Shown here piece after piece: positions 22,955 through 33,047 of a DNA stretch of 64,000 nucleotides (position 1 is the stretch's first letter; the number at the start of each line of letters is the position of its first letter). The position numbers were made by a program, and so were the translations under genes. Source of the stretch: Pseudopyrenochaeta lycopersici (taxonomy: Eukaryota > Ascomycota > Dothideomycetes > Pleosporales > Pseudopyrenochaetaceae); assembly GCA_003313425.1 (NCBI GenBank), contig NHZP01000017.1, positions 496,001 to 560,000 on the forward strand. The letters are read 5' to 3'. The notes below the pieces were generated by a model. It saw nothing but the letters and a program-made list of their open reading frames with translations. It made no database searches and had not been told where the DNA came from.

Positions 22955-23488
22955 TCAGTTCTTCGGTGCACTGTCGATATTCTGCAACGCGTTTTGGCTC
23001 ATCACATTGTTCTGTACCAGTGCCACGACCACTTCTCGAAGCCACGTTTGACAGTTCTGAATTTCTGTTCTTTTTCTTGCTCCCTAATCCAGTTTACATT
23101 CAGTCTGTTCGAACTAATGCGATTGCCAAGGGAAGGCTGACAAACCTCAGTAGCAGCTGAAATCAAACTGCGTCGTGGTGCTGGTATGCTAAGCGCAACC
23201 TGCTCAAGATAATCGTGCGCAGTCTGGTCCTCTGTCTCACTTCCATCTTCTTTGACATCGACTACCAGGTGATCCGAGACTTGCGCCAATTGTATAACTC
23301 GATGACGACGACTGTCCGTACTGATGTTGTAGTTCCGCGCGAAGGAGACTTCAAACCCGGTTGCTGCGTCACCAAATGGCGTGGATGCGCTTTCCAATAC
23401 TTGGATTATCTATTTGCGGAATCCATAGACTCCAATGCGCGGGAAAGAGCGGGGAGTTGTATACAATTAGGTAAATTGCGCGAGGCAT
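22955..23488 (-). pseudogene. Small conserved fungal gene with a one-base frameshift
   Basis: On the minus strand an ATG at 23488 opens MPRAIYLIVYNSPLFPAHW and runs to a TGA at 23369-23371. At 23371-23381 coding similarity moves to another frame (GDAATGFEVSFARNY) and continues through DHLVVDVKEDGS, HDYLEQVALSIPAPRRSL. A 62-nt intron (23084-23145; GTTTGT..TTAG) leads to a last exon 22955-23083 reading IQNCQTWLREVVVALVQ and ending TGA. Discounting one T in the ATTTGG run and removing this intron gives exactly 157 codons. From memory this order of segments matches a family of roughly 150-residue uncharacterised ascomycete proteins that begin MPR.VYL.IYNSPLFPAHW; I know no function. Either the gene is dead here or the extra T is a sequence error. 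It lies 1.1 kb from the divergent NLR. Confidence 0.6.
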
Positions 23489-24630
23489 AGTCGCAGGTGA
23501 GCTTGATGTTGAGACTGAATGAGGAGAGGGTTAGAACTGTGAGCTGGAAGTGTCGGTTTTTCTGAAATCAAGCATGCAGCGAACTGCAATGCAACATGTT
23601 CTGCTCAATTCAACTCTACTGCTGCTATTTAGACGCTTTGAAGCTAGAAGGACCCTACCAGAAAAGGGTAAAAGCGATGCAAAGAAGACTTGGTCAAGAT
23701 AGAGTATGCAAGATTCGAGAGTAGTAAGATGTTTTAGCCGACGCAAGAGCGCAATAATGCCACACGATAAATTATCCATCAAAGTACATCATTTGAGTGC
23801 AGTAATTTCTTTGGTTTTAACAAACGCAACTGGCTTGCCTCTGTTAGAAGCTCTATTGCCTCCGCAATGATTGTCTCGAGGATTTGAGCGTTAGTATCTA
23901 CGCCAGCATACTGAAAATACCCCGCCCATTGATGAGGCTAGCCATGCAAGCGACATTCACCTTGCGGAGTACCTACTTAGCCGCCGCACTGTACTGGCAA
24001 TTGTTGTGCTGTGGCTCAGGCACCAGAGCACCTTCGATATCTTGCGCAAAGCTCCATTGATGTTGGGATAGTTAAGGCACCCGAGTACAAGGTGTTGTGG
24101 TTTTGATCGGTCACATATAACACCCTACCTTACGGCCTCACCTTAGCGCAGCTTGAAACGTACTCTTTGACAACGACTTAGCGACAAACCTTATACTGCC
24201 AGCGTCTAGAAATAACAAAGCAGACAGATGATTATGTTAGACACGTTCCCAGCGCCATAAGTACAGGCAAACTACACTAAAGCCTAGTACGCACAAACCG
24301 CTATCAAGTCTATGGGTCCTCGAGACTTCGCGCACGTGTCCGCGACCGGGTCGTAGGGGGTGGCTCTCCCTAAGAGCCCAGGTTAGCCGTATGGCGACTT
24401 GAACAGATCATTGGTGTGGAACAACCCTGCTGTCGCTATGCAACACGACTGGTGGGGCGTGAGACGGGCTGCGGCGCCATGCGCAGCGCACCTCCCACAT
24501 CTCTCAGCCTTCTTGTCAGCCTACCGAAAGGAAGCCTGTTTACCGCGATGGGCGTCCACTGTGCCTTCGACACTGATTTACTGTCGCCAGGCCTACGGGC
24601 AGCAAGTACAGCTTATCGCGAACCACGAAA
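23489..24630. other. 1.1-kb divergent region before the NLR gene
   Basis: Lies between the start of the small pseudogene and the start of the patatin NLR. Several short open frames are present, none with recognisable similarity. It should contain the NLR promoter. Confidence 0.45.
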
Positions 24631-27600
24631 ATGGCGCCGAGTCTCGCGACCCAGCAGGGCAGCGATGCAAATCCGCTAGACACCAACGGCCTTTGCCTGC
24701 TGTCACTCGATGGTGGTGGCGTGCGCGGGCTATCAACTCTCTACATCCTTAGGGGCCTCATGACACGACTAAACAATCAGCGTCAGAGTGCTGGTCTTCC
24801 TCGTGTAAAGCCATGCGAAGTATTCGACCTTATCGGCGGCACGAGTACGGGCGGGTAGGTGAAGAACACAGTCGCTAGACCCAGCTGACAGGACAGGCTT
24901 ATTGCTATAATGCTGGGCCGGCTGGAGATGGATGTGGATGCATGCATCAAAGCATACAGCGAACTGATAAAGGTCGTATTTAAAGAAAAAACTGGCTGGC
25001 TTCCTATAAGCAGAAGTGGGAAAGTGAAGGCGCGTTTTGATTCAGCGAAACTGAAAGGTGCAATTGAAGACGTAATATCTAGCACTGGTGCTTCCTCGAC
25101 AGACCTTTTTAACGATGGAAAGGATCGAGGGTGTCGCACGTAAGTGTACCGCCCAGACGCGCTACCTGCTACTCACGGTGCACTAGATTTGTCTGTGCAG
25201 TCGCGAAGGAAACTACAGGCACGACACGCTTAAGGAGCTATACCCTACCTGACGAGGGCGAGGTTCCTGCCACAATTTGTGATGCCGCGCTTGCAACATC
25301 TGCGGCAACTGGTTTCTTTAAACCAGTCTCGATCGGAGCGCGGCAGTTTGTGGATGGCGCACTACATGCGAACAATCCTGTCGATGAGGTGGAAGGCGAG
25401 GCTGCTAACATCTGGAGCCCTGACACGGCTGACCTAAAGCCACTCGTTAAGTGCTTTATCTCGGTCGGCACTGGCAACCCGGGCAAGAAGGCGCTCGAAG
25501 ATAATATAGTAAAGTTCTTGTCAAAGAACTTAGTAAAGATTGCGACTGAGACAGAGGAGACCGAAAGAAGGTTCATCGCGCGATGGGCTAAACATCACGA
25601 CCAAAAGCGGTACTTCCGCTTCAATGTCGACCAAGGGCTACAAGATATTGGGCTCGCTGAGTACAAGGAGCAGGGCAGAATGCAGGCAGCGACGGACGAG
25701 TATCTGCGACACCAATCTCAGAAGTTTCGGGTGCGGGATTGCGTTCAGAACCTGCAGCAGAAACAGAGTGTGTATATCGAGGACTTCGCTTAGATGACTA
25801 AATGGCATGGCGCTGACGCTGCCTCAGATCAAACAAATCCATCTTTTGCGTTGATTATGAATGTAAGCGTTATACTCCATTGATAGTGTAGTGAGAGTGC
25901 TTAGCTTTGCAGGAATACACAGCGCGCTGCATTACGCACAATCAAACAGGTGGGCTATATCTATATTTTCACGTTCTTATATTAACACATGTGAAGCCAT
26001 CACCAAAGCCTCCTATGTTCCGTTTCCTAAGAACCAGTATTTTATCGGACGAAGTGACGAGCTCGATTTACTGAAGCAGAAGCTAATGGTGGACCGTTGC
26101 TGCCAGAAGTTTTCTGTGGTCGGACTTGGAGGAACTGGCAAGACTCAAGTTGCACTGCAGTTTGCATACATGGTAAAAGAAACTTGGCCTGACTACTCTG
26201 TGTTCTGGCTACCTGCACTAAGCCTAGAGAGCTTTGAGCAGGCATGCACAAGTATTGCGAGAGCGCTGCACATACCACAGGCTGTAGGCTACAAAGAGGA
26301 CGCCAAAGAGCTCTTGAGGCAATGGCTAAGCGCAGGGCGGGTGGGGAAGTGGCTATTGGTGCTAGATAACGCCGATGATCTGGACGTTCTCTTCGGGACT
26401 TGTGATGCCAAGGGTATTGTCGACTACCTACCAGAGAGTGAGGAAGGCGTGACTGTGTACACGACCCGAACACAAAAGGTGGCGGCGTCGCTGACGCGAG
26501 GGGATGTAATGGAGCTGGGACCGATGAGCCGAACAGACGCTGTTGAGTTTCTGGAAAAGTCTCTGAGAGGGAAGGAGCTTCTCCGTGCTGGTACAGCCAC
26601 GACAGAGCTACTAGATGCGCTGGCCTACCTCCCTCTAGCGATTGTACAGGCAGCTGCATACCTGAACATGAACAAAATGTCGGTCGCCAAATATTTGCAG
26701 CTACTCCAAAACACTGAGCAGGATATGAATAACCTTATGAGTAAAGAGTTCTATGACAGCACACGATACCGAGGGTCGACTAACGCAGTAGCCTCAACAT
26801 GGGTCGTTTCATTTCAGCAGATGCGTGAGCGCGATACGGCAGCGGCCGATCTGTTGGAGTTCATGTCATGCGTCGAGTGGAAAGCGATACCGCGCTCGCT
26901 CTTGCCGAGCGTGCACCCTCAAGCGCGGATGGAAGAAGCAATCGGAACGCTCTGCGGGTACTCTTTCTTAACCCGACGGGATAATAGTGATCAACAGGAG
27001 AAGGGAGATGAGAAGGACGAGTGGTACGACATGCACCGTCTTGTACATCTAGCTACGCGCATCTGGACCCGCAAACATGGCAACGCGGGAGAGGCGACAG
27101 AAAAAGCAGTTCAGCATGTTGCAAAAGTCTTTCCGTCTGATAACTACATGAACCGCGCAGTGTGGAGAGCATATCTGCCGCATGCATTACGGTTGCTTAA
27201 GGAGCTGCAAGACTGTAATGTTAAGGAGAAGGCCAACTTATGTATGCGAGCTGGACTGTGTCTGTATGAAGATGGCAGGGTCCGAGAAGCAGTCGTGTGG
27301 CTGGAGGAGTCTTGTCGATGGAGGGGCGAGCTCGATGAGGATAATTCAGATCGCCTGCTCTCGCAGCATGAGCTCGCAGTAGCTTACCAAGCAGATGGAC
27401 AGGTAAAGAAGGCAGTGGCATTGCTAGAGCATGTAGTTGCAGTGCAAGAGCAGATGCTAGGAGAAGAGCATCCAGATCGACTAGCGTCGCAGCATGCGCT
27501 CGCAGTAGCATACCAAGCAGATGGACAGGTAAAGAAGGCAGTAGCATTACTAGAGCATGTAGTTGCAGTAAAAGAGCAGGTGCTAGGAGAAGAGCATCCA

Positions 27601-28554
27601 GATCGACTAGCGTCGCAGCATGCGCTCGCAGTAGCATACCAAGCAGATGGACAGGTAAAGAAGGCAGTAGCATTACTAGAGCATGTAGTTGCAGTAAAAG
27701 AGCAGGTGCTAGGAGAAGAGCATCCAGATCGACTAGTGTCGCAGCATGAGCTCGCAGTAGCATACCGAGCAGATGGACAGGTAAAGAAGGCAGTAGCATT
27801 GCTAGAGCATGTAGTTGCAGTGCAAGAGCAGGTGCTAGGAGAAGAGCATCCAGATCGACTAGCTTCGCAGCATGCGCTCGCAGTATCATACCAAGCAGAT
27901 GGACAGGTAAAGAAGACAGTAGCACTGCTAGAGCATGTAGTTGCAGTAAAAGAGCAAGTGCTAGGAGAAGAGCATCCAGATCGACTAGCGTCGCAGCATG
28001 CGCTCGCAGGGGCCTACCAAGCAGATGGACAGGTAAAGAAGGCAGTAGCATTGCTAGAGCATGTAGTTGCAGTAAAAGAGCAGGTGCTAGGAGAAGAGCA
28101 TCCAGATCGACTAGCGTCGCAGCATGAGCTCGCAGGGGCATACCGAGCAGATGGACAGGTAAAGAAGGCAGTAGCATTGCTGGAGCATGTAGTTGCAGTG
28201 CAAGAGCAGATGCTAGGAGAAGAGCATCCAGATCGACTAGCGTCGCAGCATGCGCTCGCAGTAGCATACCAAGCAGATGGACAGGTAAAGAAGGCAGTAG
28301 CATTACTAGAGCATGTAGTTGCAGTAAAAGAGCAGGTGCTAGGAGAAGAGCATCCAGATCGACTAGCGTCGTAGCATGCGCTCGCAGTAGCATACCAAGC
28401 AGATGGACAGGTAAAGAAGGCAGTGGCATTGCTAGAGCATGTAGTTGCAGTAGAAGAGCAGGTGCTAGAAGAGAATCACCCTTCGAGACTTGTCTCAGTG
28501 GAAGCGCTTGCTGCCTTATACGCTGAGCTTCAATTCAAGAGAGACCTAGCCTAG
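24631..28554 (+). CDS. NLR-type protein: patatin - NB-ARC - TPR repeats
   Basis: The architecture matches fungal NLRs such as N. crassa PLP-1, which triggers cell death on non-self recognition. Inferred exons: 24631-24854, 24897-25139, 25187-25862, 25913-25949, 25997-28554 (about 1,245 codons read through). The patatin-like phospholipase part (residues 1 to about 340) has the oxyanion loop DGGGVRG, nucleophile Ser in GTSTGG and the Asp in DGALHANNP. NB-ARC starts near residue 420: P-loop VVGLGGTGKTQ, Walker B WLLVLDNADD, TTRT, and YLPLAI. Nine 42-residue TPR units follow from 27361. Two TAGs lie in frame. That at 25791-25793 can be avoided by an alternative 56-nt intron 25772-25827 (GTATAT..CTCAG, branch CTGAC) followed by exon 25905-25949, which also keeps frame. 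That at 28372-28374, in TPR unit 9, cannot, and would remove about 60 residues. Confidence 0.85.
27361..28494 (+). repeat. Nine tandem 126-nt TPR units
   Basis: Units start at 27361, 27487, 27613, 27739, 27865, 27991, 28117, 28243 and 28369, each exactly 126 nt (42 codons); a diverged partial unit follows at 28495. The units are almost identical in DNA and differ at a few codons: HEL or HAL at the start, AV/AG/VS, YQ or YR, and VQEQ/VKEQ/VEEQ. Such homogeneity is known from the repeat domains of fungal NLRs and points to recent duplication or gene conversion. Units 1, 4 and 7 share HEL plus VQEQ, and the others HAL plus VKEQ or VEEQ, which gives a period of three. Confidence 0.97.
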
Positions 28555-30418
28555 CTAAATACCTTCCCCAGTTCCGGCTGTTGTTACTCATTTTATTCTC
28601 GCGTTTATTTTGTTCGGACTAAAGTAGGCCAGTAACGTAGCTCAGCTCCGTTCAGGATAATCATACGACTAAGTTTTGTTGTTGACCCTAAGCAATGTGG
28701 TTGCCGGTCTAGGAGCTAGGGTGTATTTGATGGGACGCAAGCGAAGCTTTCCGGCTTAGAAATGTCAACATGCTTCAGTGTTTTCTGAACCAGCTCGCTG
28801 TGTTATTTATGTTGAACTGTTTGCCCACGACCAGGACGCTGGAATACGTAAGTCCAAAAGGCAGAAGTAAAAGGCAAGGCGAAAGCGTCAGACAACGTCA
28901 AATTAATGAAGATTAAGAGTCAAATAATGCTACATAAAAGTTGTATCTAGATGGTCTTCGCAATATGACACTCATCCTTACCATAAGATATCAATACGAA
29001 AATAATGAGTCTTGAAGTCATCTAGACACATTCTGCTTGAGCGAGTAAATGCGGCTTCTTTGGTAACAAAAAAACTGAGCCACAACACGTCACATCAGGG
29101 TTTCATGCACATGTCTTCAGAGACCATAAATATCACGTGGGAGCTGGCGATCTAATCAAGAGCAACCTTTGTTCTGGAGCATAATGCGTTCATGATTTAT
29201 AAGTGCGTTAGGGATGCAGTCCAGAAATGTAGCTCATGCGGCAGGATAGATGTTGCATTGAGCGAATAAGTACGAGCGAAGGGGCATTGCGTCGCAGACA
29301 TTTGTTATGTCTCGAGTGGGTGCTGGAAGACTGGAAACGACGATCGTGATATGCAATTCAAGAAATCTTTGGGAGAGCTCTACCCAAATAAATATTGATT
29401 GAAAAGTGCTTACTTTATAAGGGTCTGGTATGAAAGCATTATCTCGATACCTAGTCACGAAACAGCCATATTAAGGCTGAGTGTAATTCGAAAATATAAG
29501 AGACGCAAGACCACATCCAGCACATCCATAACTTCTACTGAGCGAATTTAAAAAAAGAACAAGTCCCGTTATGAAGCCATCGATAATATCATACGTCTGA
29601 TAATACCTGAGCACAGAGGTTTGTTTCTTAGACGGCATTAACACACGCCTTACACATCAGAGTATAAGAAAGTGTTGCAGATGAAAAGAAATTTGATTAG
29701 GATTCGATTCAGCACCCTGTTCATCAACCGAAAAGCACAGGAGACGATTCAGGTGCTTCATAATTGGAAGAGTGTGAGAAAAGGGCTCCCACCTTCGAAT
29801 GAAGGGCTCATGGATTATGGCGATGGGTGGACACATTGTGAACGTAATAAGATAAGAGATTGGATAGGTGTAGGGCTTGTGAAGTTGCCAACCTTTATTA
29901 GTCTATTAGATATAGAGAATAGCGGCCCCATACATATTGTGGATTAAAGCCTCGTAAGCGGTGTGAGTGCGAATCCGCCGCCGCTTTTGAATAAAAGCTC
30001 GAATAAGAAAGTAAAATAGAGTGGACAGTAACTTGAGCCGAATGTTGGACGCAGACCGCTCGCGAGATAAATTCTGCTGAGGACTGCATTTCCGCTCATA
30101 CCTGCGTAAGACTCCACTGCACGACGTTATCGTCTCCCGTACAAATCACATTATTCCAGCAGCCGCGTGTGCGTGCATGGAGTCGTGACTGCGACAGACA
30201 TCGCAGAGGAAACTGGTCAGACTGTTCGTAAGTCTCGAAAGCGCTGCAAGTCACCCGGTTGGCCAACGACTTGCGGATCTTTCATCCTCATAGCAATGAT
30301 TCTCTGTAAAATCCCGCTTGTTTCTTTTATGCTGTTCAGTCCGAAATAGCATGTCGAGATTGTGGTGTGCCGCGCTCGCCAAGTAGCGAAGCGTGAGCCA
30401 AGACCAGCTGTTCCTTTA
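28555..30418. other. 1.9-kb A/T-rich gap left of the transposon
   Basis: No conserved coding region is recognised. The sequence is visibly richer in A and T than the surrounding genes, with only short open frames (the longest, 29672-29947, 91 codons, has no resemblance to a known family). It may be decayed mobile-element sequence, but I see no inverted repeat or coding remnant to prove it. Confidence 0.45.
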
Positions 30419-30460
30419 CCGAGGTTCACCCCGTAACGAAACACCCCGCGTAACGCAACA
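30419..30460 (+). repeat. Left terminal inverted repeat of the pogo-type element
   Basis: 42 bases starting CCGAGGTTCACCCCG; the exact reverse complement of 32501-32542. A TA dinucleotide precedes it. Confidence 0.97.
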
Positions 30461-30507
30461 GCCCAGCATGCAACACCAACTTTTCAATACCACGTAACTC
30501 AGCCAAT

Positions 30508-32391
30508 ATGGGGAAACTTGAGGATGCGCTTGCGGCAATCGAATCCTTGAAGCCTGGAGAAGAGGTCTCTTATAGGCAAATCGCTAGAGAGTATGGTGTT
30601 GTGCTTACAACACTGATAAGGCGCAGTCAAGGCACATCCACCTCGCGTGAGGTTAAAGCTCAAAACCAACAAAATCTCCATCCACACCAGGAAAAGGAGC
30701 TCATCCAGTACATCACCCAGCTCACTAAGCGAGGCCTACCACCTACTAGGGCTTTAATTCAAACCTTTGCATCTCAAATAGCTAAAAAGGACGTTGGAAA
30801 GAACTGGGTTGATCGCTTTATCAAGCGGCACAACGTCCATCTCATCTCTCAATATGTAGTTGGTATGGATAACAACCGCCACAAAGCTGATTCGTCTGCA
30901 AAGTACAGCCTCTATTTTAAGCTTTTGGATGATAAGATTAAGCAATATAAGATAGAAGCTCCGTATACATATAATATGGATGAAAAGGGGTTCCTTTTAG
31001 GAGTAATAGGCAGGTCAAAGAGGATATTCAGTAGGGTCTTATATGAGCAGGGAAACTATAGATCCTTCATCCAGGGTGGTAATAGAGAGTGGATTACCTT
31101 GATAGCCTGCATCTGCGCGGATAGATCATCCCTGGAGCCTGCTCTGATATTTCAGTCAGCCTCATGCTCAATCCAGGACAGCTGGCTGCAAGAGTTTGAT
31201 CCTGAGGATGATCAAGCTCGCTTTACCTCATCTCCCTCAGGATGGACAAACAACGATATAGGCCTAGCGTGGCTGAAACATGTATTTGATCGCAACACCA
31301 AGGCAAAAGCTCGATCCTCCTATCGATTACTCATCCTTGATGGCCATGGATCTCATGTTTCTATGGATTTTATTGACTACTGCGACCAAAACAAGATCCT
31401 CCTAGCTATCTATCCTCCTCACTCAACCCATAGCTTACAGCCACTTGACGTAGGCATGTTCAAGCCTCTCTCATCAGCGTACTCACAGGAGATCTCACAG
31501 TTCATGGAGAGAAGCCAGGGGCTAGTTTCTATCAGCAAAAGAGACTTCTATCCTTTCTTCAAAGCAGCCTGGGCAGCCTCATTTAAAAAGGAGACTATCC
31601 TTAAGGCCTTTGAGGCAACTGGCCTATCGCCCTTCAATCCTGAGGTTATCCTTAAAAGATTCAAAGCCAAGCTAGCTATCCAGGCAACTATGAGCGATAG
31701 TGAGTCCTCAGAGCCGAGTGCTGAGAATTGGAGGGAGCTAGAGGCGCTAGTACGCCGCGTTGTTAAAAATCGCGAGGATAAAGGGGCTAGAAAACTTAGC
31801 AGGATCTTTCACCACATCTGCACCAAAAAGTCTATCCTTGAGCACGAAGTAGCAGCTATAAGAGACGCCCTCATCCATGAGAGAAAGCGCAGGAAACAGA
31901 GCAAGGTCCTCCCACTGCAGCAAGATGAGGACTATCATGGTGGTGCAGTATTCTGGTCACCCAGGAAAGTAAAGGAGGCACGTGATCGCCAGGAGGCTAG
32001 AGCTCGCGAGGAGGAGGAGCAGCAACGTCAAAAGCTTGAAGCAGCTAGGCATCGTGAGGAGAGAAGGCAGGCCAAGGCTGAGATGGTTCAAGCAAGGCGA
32101 GTAGCTAGGGCTGAGGCCAGATTGTTGAGGCAGAAGGAAAAGGCAGAGCAAGCAGCTGATCGGGCCGCCAGACAGGCTGCTCGCAAGGCTGCAAAACGAC
32201 TCAAACAAGCTCTCAAATTGTCCCAAAAAGGAAATAAGAACAGCCTTAAAACTGCTGCAAAGGTTGTTACTAGAAAAAGGCAGGTTGCGAGGCCTGGTAG
32301 TGGTGAGAAGGTTGCAGGTGCTCCATCAGGCCTACCGCCTATTCAGTCACGTGGCGGCCGCGAAATCAAACTTCCAATCAAATACCAGTAG
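30508..32391 (+). CDS. Pogo/Fot-type DDD transposase
   Basis: The 627-residue transposase has one exon and begins 48 nt inside the left terminal repeat. Residues 1-50 form a helix-turn-helix (EEVSYRQIAREYGVVLTTLIRR), followed by a CENP-B/Tc5-like DNA-binding part (HPHQEKELIQYI, then VGKNWVDRFIKRH). The DDE_1 catalytic core carries Asp158 (NMDEKG), Asp278 (LILDGHGSH) and Asp314 (QPLDVGMF), with 35 residues between the last two. The C-terminal 130 residues are a Lys/Arg/Glu/Gln-rich coiled coil. The protein should bind the 42-bp termini and move the element by cut and paste into TA sites. All three Asp are present and there is no stop, so it may be active. Confidence 0.95.
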   Translation: MGKLEDALAAIESLKPGEEVSYRQIAREYGVVLTTLIRRSQGTSTSREVKAQNQQNLHPHQEKELIQYITQLTKRGLPPTRALIQTFASQIAKKDVGKNWVDRFIKRHNVHLISQYVVGMDNNRHKADSSAKYSLYFKLLDDKIKQYKIEAPYTYNMDEKGFLLGVIGRSKRIFSRVLYEQGNYRSFIQGGNREWITLIACICADRSSLEPALIFQSASCSIQDSWLQEFDPEDDQARFTSSPSGWTNNDIGLAWLKHVFDRNTKAKARSSYRLLILDGHGSHVSMDFIDYCDQNKILLAIYPPHSTHSLQPLDVGMFKPLSSAYSQEISQFMERSQGLVSISKRDFYPFFKAAWAASFKKETILKAFEATGLSPFNPEVILKRFKAKLAIQATMSDSESSEPSAENWRELEALVRRVVKNREDKGARKLSRIFHHICTKKSILEHEVAAIRDALIHERKRRKQSKVLPLQQDEDYHGGAVFWSPRKVKEARDRQEARAREEEEQQRQKLEAARHREERRQAKAEMVQARRVARAEARLLRQKEKAEQAADRAARQAARKAAKRLKQALKLSQKGNKNSLKTAAKVVTRKRQVARPGSGEKVAGAPSGLPPIQSRGGREIKLPIKYQ

Positions 32392-32500
32392 CTATAGATA
32401 GTTTAAGGCCTTATAAATTGCTCCACCAAAAAAAACTGCAAAAACAGCTATAGTGTGAGGCTCAATAGCCTCAATTTAGTTGTGAGTTTTGGTGTTCAAG

Positions 32501-32542
32501 TGTTGCGTTACGCGGGGTGTTTCGTTACGGGGTGAACCTCGG
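32501..32542 (-). repeat. Right terminal inverted repeat of the pogo-type element
   Basis: The exact reverse complement of the left terminus at 30419-30460, followed by TA. Confidence 0.97.
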
Positions 32543-33047
32543 TACCCGTTTTGTCGCATTCTCCTTTTACCTATATGAAGTCCGCCCGCGATAACGATCG
32601 CTTTGAGTAAGCCATAGGTACTATCCGCCACAGTTCTAGCATAATCCTGTCAGCATCGGGCCGCATCCTTTCGCTTGCGATGCAGTCGACGCTGGCCGGC
32701 GCTTACGCCCTGCCAGAACGTCTTAAGGGCTTGGGGGCGGAAATCTAGGATATAGATGAGGCTCAGCAGGACGAACCTACGGATATCCTCCGCTATGTTC
32801 TGATTGGAGGGACTATCATGCATTCTTACCGTTACAGCACCGGACATGGAGTGTTCGCTTGAGGCTAATCCATGCTGCGTGGGACGCCTTATGCTTAGCT
32901 TTAATTTATTTCCATAGCCAATATCATCGTAAGTTCCAAAGCGCTGGTAACGGTGAACCTCTCGAGCAGATAGAAAAACCATGACTGGCCTCATCAGCCT
33001 ACCCACGCTTCAACTCCGGTCCCCAGTGACTTAAACTTTCCCCCACG
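32543..33047. other. Gap between the transposon and the DUF3176 gene
   Basis: About 500 bases. A minus-strand frame of 118 codons (32650-33006) is open, but I recognise nothing in it and list it as unsupported. Confidence 0.45.

Larger units (their letters stand above)
30419..32542 (+). mobile_element. Complete pogo-type (Tc1/mariner superfamily) DNA transposon
   Basis: A 2,124-bp element bounded by perfect 42-bp terminal inverted repeats (30419-30460 and 32501-32542; outer ends CCGAGGTTCACC) and flanked on both sides by TA (30417-30418 and 32543-32544), the target duplication of this superfamily. It carries one intact transposase. Perfect termini and an undamaged gene suggest recent arrival and no repeat-induced mutation of this copy. 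The insertion lies between genes. Confidence 0.96.

Noticed and set aside
27221..28429. 402-codon open frame on the minus strand through the TPR array (Leu-rich repeats)
   Set aside because: It is the antisense shadow of the 126-nt repeats; a stop-free antisense frame in one unit is automatically repeated in all. The sense strand has clear NLR domains.
28555..30418. Suspected decayed transposon in the A/T-rich gap
   Set aside because: No terminal repeats, target duplications or coding remnants could be identified by eye.
32650..33006. 118-codon minus-strand frame next to the transposon
   Set aside because: No family resemblance and no supporting splice or start context; left as unsupported.
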